This document shows positions 62,641 to 64,000 of a stretch of DNA of 64,000 bases, piece after piece. Where the stretch lies: assembly GCA_943914465.1 (NCBI GenBank), contig CALUCD010000003.1, positions 156,317-220,316 on the forward strand, in the 5' to 3' direction. Both the position numbers and the translations under genes were made by a program. How positions within the stretch are numbered: the first letter of the stretch is position 1; every line of letters starts with the position of its first letter. This stretch comes from an uncultured Corynebacterium sp. GTDB lineage: Bacteria; Actinomycetota; Actinomycetes; Mycobacteriales; Mycobacteriaceae. Below the pieces are notes generated by a model that saw only the letters and a list, made by a program, of their open reading frames with translations, ran no database searches and had not been told where the DNA came from.

Positions 62641-62685
62641 ATAGCGAACGCTCCCGCGCATCGCTGCGTCGGGAGCGTTCGCTAT
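62641..62685. terminator. Hairpin between two convergent genes
   Basis: A perfect 16-bp stem (ATAGCGAACGCTCCCG with its complement) and 13-base loop. T-runs are short, but its position between the convergent AhpD-like and secreted-protein genes supports a terminator for both. Confidence 0.75.
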
Positions 62686-62712
62686 TGGTGCTCGACGGAA
62701 AGCCCAGTGGAA

Positions 62713-62970
62713 CTAGTACACACCAACAATGACCTTGACCGGTGGGAAAGGCCACCTGCCCGGCAGGTAGATCACCCGGTACTTCGGCGCCGGCTCCGGG
62801 TAGAAGACGGGCTCACCCTGCTCCGGCATCCAATCGCGGATCGGCTGGGCGATAACGTCATTCGGAGCAGCCATCGCAGGCGCAGGGGCGATAGCTAAGG
62901 TCAAAGCAGCGGTCAGTGCAGCGGCCACACGTTTGGTCCGCCGCGCCGACGCGCGGAGAGAACGGAACAT
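62713..62970 (-). CDS. Small secreted protein of unknown function
   Basis: 85 residues with GAGGAG five bases upstream. A basic N-terminus and a signal peptide ending PAMAAP leave a mature part of about 50 residues rich in Pro, Tyr and Val (PVFYPEPAPKYRVIYLPGRWPFPPVKVIVGVY), without cysteines. No family recognised. Lies between the AhpD-like gene and rplE. Confidence 0.7.
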   Translation of the reverse strand: MFRSLRASARRTKRVAAALTAALTLAIAPAPAMAAPNDVIAQPIRDWMPEQGEPVFYPEPAPKYRVIYLPGRWPFPPVKVIVGVY

Positions 62971-63411
62971 AAAAACTCCTCAAGTGGTCAAGCTGAGGTC
63001 AACCCCAGTAGCTTTTCTACTGGATCCCCCCAACGCTTCGCTAGCTTAACTTCAACCTTCACCCCCTCTAGTTCTAATGAAGAACATTGCACGTCGATTC
63101 GTTACGCCCCACCCCTAGACGGGGGGCGTAAGCCAGCCCAGCAATATCAGCCTTCCCCCACCACAACCAGGGAAATATGTCCTGAGCTGGGATTTCACCT
63201 CACCAACTGCACAAATCCACACCTACGACATCTGTCACACGCGCGCAACCGCAACAACCGTGACGGCGTTGAGCGGTACGCCCTAGTCGAGGTAGATATG
63301 CGTGCTTGAATATACGAGTCATACGGTGGACCAGAAAATTCTCCGTGCGCGACGATCTACCGGAGTCGCCTCCAGCCGAGCTTGTTTCGTTGATCGACAA
63401 CGTCGACAAGC
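62971..63411. other. Intergenic region upstream of the small secreted protein
   Basis: About 440 bases. Inverted repeats: CCAGTAG-N5-CTACTGG at 63005-63023, in the leader of the secreted-protein gene; and TTACGCCCC-N12-GGGGCGTAA at 63102-63131. Two TTGACC direct repeats lie near 62985-63001. No credible gene is seen. Confidence 0.55.
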
Positions 63412-63448
63412 AAAAGCCCCTGTAGCGACTCATCGCAACTACAGGGGC
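63412..63448 (-). terminator. Rho-independent terminator after rplE
   Basis: A perfect 10-bp stem GCCCCTGTAG / CTACAGGGGC followed on the minus strand by TTTTG. Natural 3' end of the rplN-rplX-rplE transcript. Confidence 0.9.
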
Positions 63449-63464
63449 GTGTGCAGACGTGAAA

Positions 63465-63665
63465 CTACGGCTGCTGCATCTTCCCGTCCTTATCCGCGAA
63501 CGGGAACCCGAGGTCGCGCAGGAGTGCGCGGCCTTCGTCGTTGGTCGCGGTGGTGACAACGGTGATGTCCATGCCGCGCACGCGATCGATCTTGTCGATG
63601 TCGATCTCGTTGAACATGGTCTGCTCGGACAGGCCGAAGGTGTAGTTACCAGCACCATCGAACAG
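63465..63665 (-). pseudogene. rplE: C-terminal fragment of 50S ribosomal protein L5 gene (truncated at a junction)
   Basis: The last 66 codons of L5 are perfect: LFDGAGNYTFGLSEQTMFNEIDIDKIDRVRGMDITVV, then TTATNDEGRALLRDLGFPFADKDGKMQQP. Just upstream, at 63666-63668, is an in-frame TAG, and the sequence switches to rplN. The N-terminal 120 or so codons are missing. L5 is essential, so the break is more likely an assembly or window-end artefact than a real pseudogene. The native terminator follows. Confidence 0.85.
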
Positions 63666-63745
63666 CTACCGCGCGGCTCGGTGTCGTTCTTAATCAGAAC
63701 TGCGGCGTTTTCGTCGAACGAGATGTAGGAACCGTCCGGACGGCG
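63666..63745 (-). pseudogene. rplN: Internal fragment of 50S ribosomal protein L14 gene
   Basis: About 27 codons, RRPDGSYISFDENAAVLIKNDTEPRGS, match the middle of L14. The normal continuation (TRIFGPV...) is replaced by rplE sequence in a different frame, and the upstream part is replaced by a plus-strand amidohydrolase. rplX, normally between rplN and rplE, is absent. Both edges are abrupt with little or no shared sequence. Confidence 0.85.
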
Positions 63746-64000
63746 ATCAACACTCGGGCCTACACCCGGGAGGTCAGCGACCCGCTGCGCAGCGCGATCA
63801 CCCGCATCGTGCAGGGCGAGTGCACCGCCGCGGGCTGCCTCCGGGAACCGGAGATCAGGTTCTACGACGAGTACCCGCTCACCGACAACGACCCGGCGAT
63901 CACCTCGCGTGCGCGCGGCACCTTCGACGCCCACTTCGGCAGCGACGCCACGGGTCTTGATCCGATCCCCGCCTCGGAGGACTTCTCCATCATCCCGGAC
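63743..64000 (+). CDS. M20-family amidohydrolase/peptidase fragment, foreign-looking
   Basis: 86 residues in frame to the window end, without a start and without a stop. NTRAYTREVSDPLRSAITRIV, FYDEYPLTDNDPAITSRARGTFDAHFG and PIPASEDFSIIPD match the C-terminal part of M20 amidohydrolases (hippurate hydrolase type), with the metal-binding region SEDFS. Third codon positions are almost all G or C, far above the neighbours, as in a Streptomyces-like genome. It begins at a junction inside the rplN fragment, so it is probably contamination or a mis-join. Confidence 0.75.

Noticed and set aside
63200..63934. 244-residue frame containing the L14 fragment
   Set aside because: It fuses antisense amidohydrolase, L14 and out-of-frame L5; a product of the mosaic, not a gene.
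1..64000. CRISPR arrays, insertion sequences, prophage, tRNA and rRNA genes
   Set aside because: No spaced direct repeats, transposase or integrase frames, or tRNA-like cloverleaf sequences were seen by eye; small RNAs cannot be excluded without a covariance search.

Overview
The window looks like a chromosomal stretch of a Corynebacterium-type actinobacterium. The evidence is gene order as much as sequence. guaA, an IMPDH-related gene, guaB, a DUF5319 gene, rsdA, sigD and whiB follow one another. A tsaB-rimI-tsaD-tsaE-alr group next to groES-groEL comes after them. An ESX-4 type VII secretion locus sits between rplM-rpsI and truA-rplQ-rpoA, the arrangement known from Mycobacterium tuberculosis Rv3411c to Rv3459c. 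The DNA is moderately GC-rich. Many genes start on GTG, and several have a -10-like hexamer 6 to 8 bases before the start codon, suggesting leaderless transcripts as are common in corynebacteria.

Layout. 1-4.7 kb: the tail of a HAD hydrolase, a sucrase/ferredoxin-like protein, an AMIN-like lipoprotein, and an imuA'-imuB mutasome pair with a LexA-like box at its start. 4.7-13.5 kb: a five-gene operon encoding a dipeptide/nickel-type ABC transporter plus a CMD/AhpD fusion protein, divergent from an FAD/NAD(P)-binding oxidoreductase, then a small membrane protein. 13.5-22 kb: GMP synthesis (guaA, IMPDH-related guaB3, guaB) with an embedded Aer-like PAS protein, then DUF5319, rsdA-sigD and a WhiB3-type regulator. 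22-30 kb: groES-groEL under a perfect CIRCE element, the t6A genes tsaD, tsaB and tsaE with rimI, and alr. 30-36 kb: an alpha/beta-hydrolase-fold protein lacking its serine, a translationally coupled operon resembling Rv3440c-Rv3439c, glmM, and a KstD-like flavoprotein. 36-50 kb: rplM-rpsI and the ESX-4 locus (esxT, esxU, an Rv3446c-type protein, eccC, eccD, mycP, eccB), followed by a large DUF6541-like membrane protein. 50-61.5 kb: truA, the alpha operon (rplQ, rpoA, rpsD, rpsK, rpsM, infA), an L,D-transpeptidase, secY-adk-map, and the distal spc operon (rplO, rpmD, rpsE, rplR, rplF, rpsH). 61.5-64 kb: an AhpD-like protein, a small secreted protein, and the remains of rplE.

Most genes are housekeeping. 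The accessory or poorly understood parts are the ABC/CMD/flavoprotein cluster, the ESX-4 locus with its candidate partner operon beside glmM, and the orphan PAS protein. I see no insertion sequence, CRISPR array, tRNA or rRNA.

The last 0.54 kb is a mosaic. A C-terminal rplE fragment abuts an internal rplN fragment, which abuts a very GC-rich M20 amidohydrolase fragment on the other strand. This most likely marks a mis-joined contig end rather than biology.
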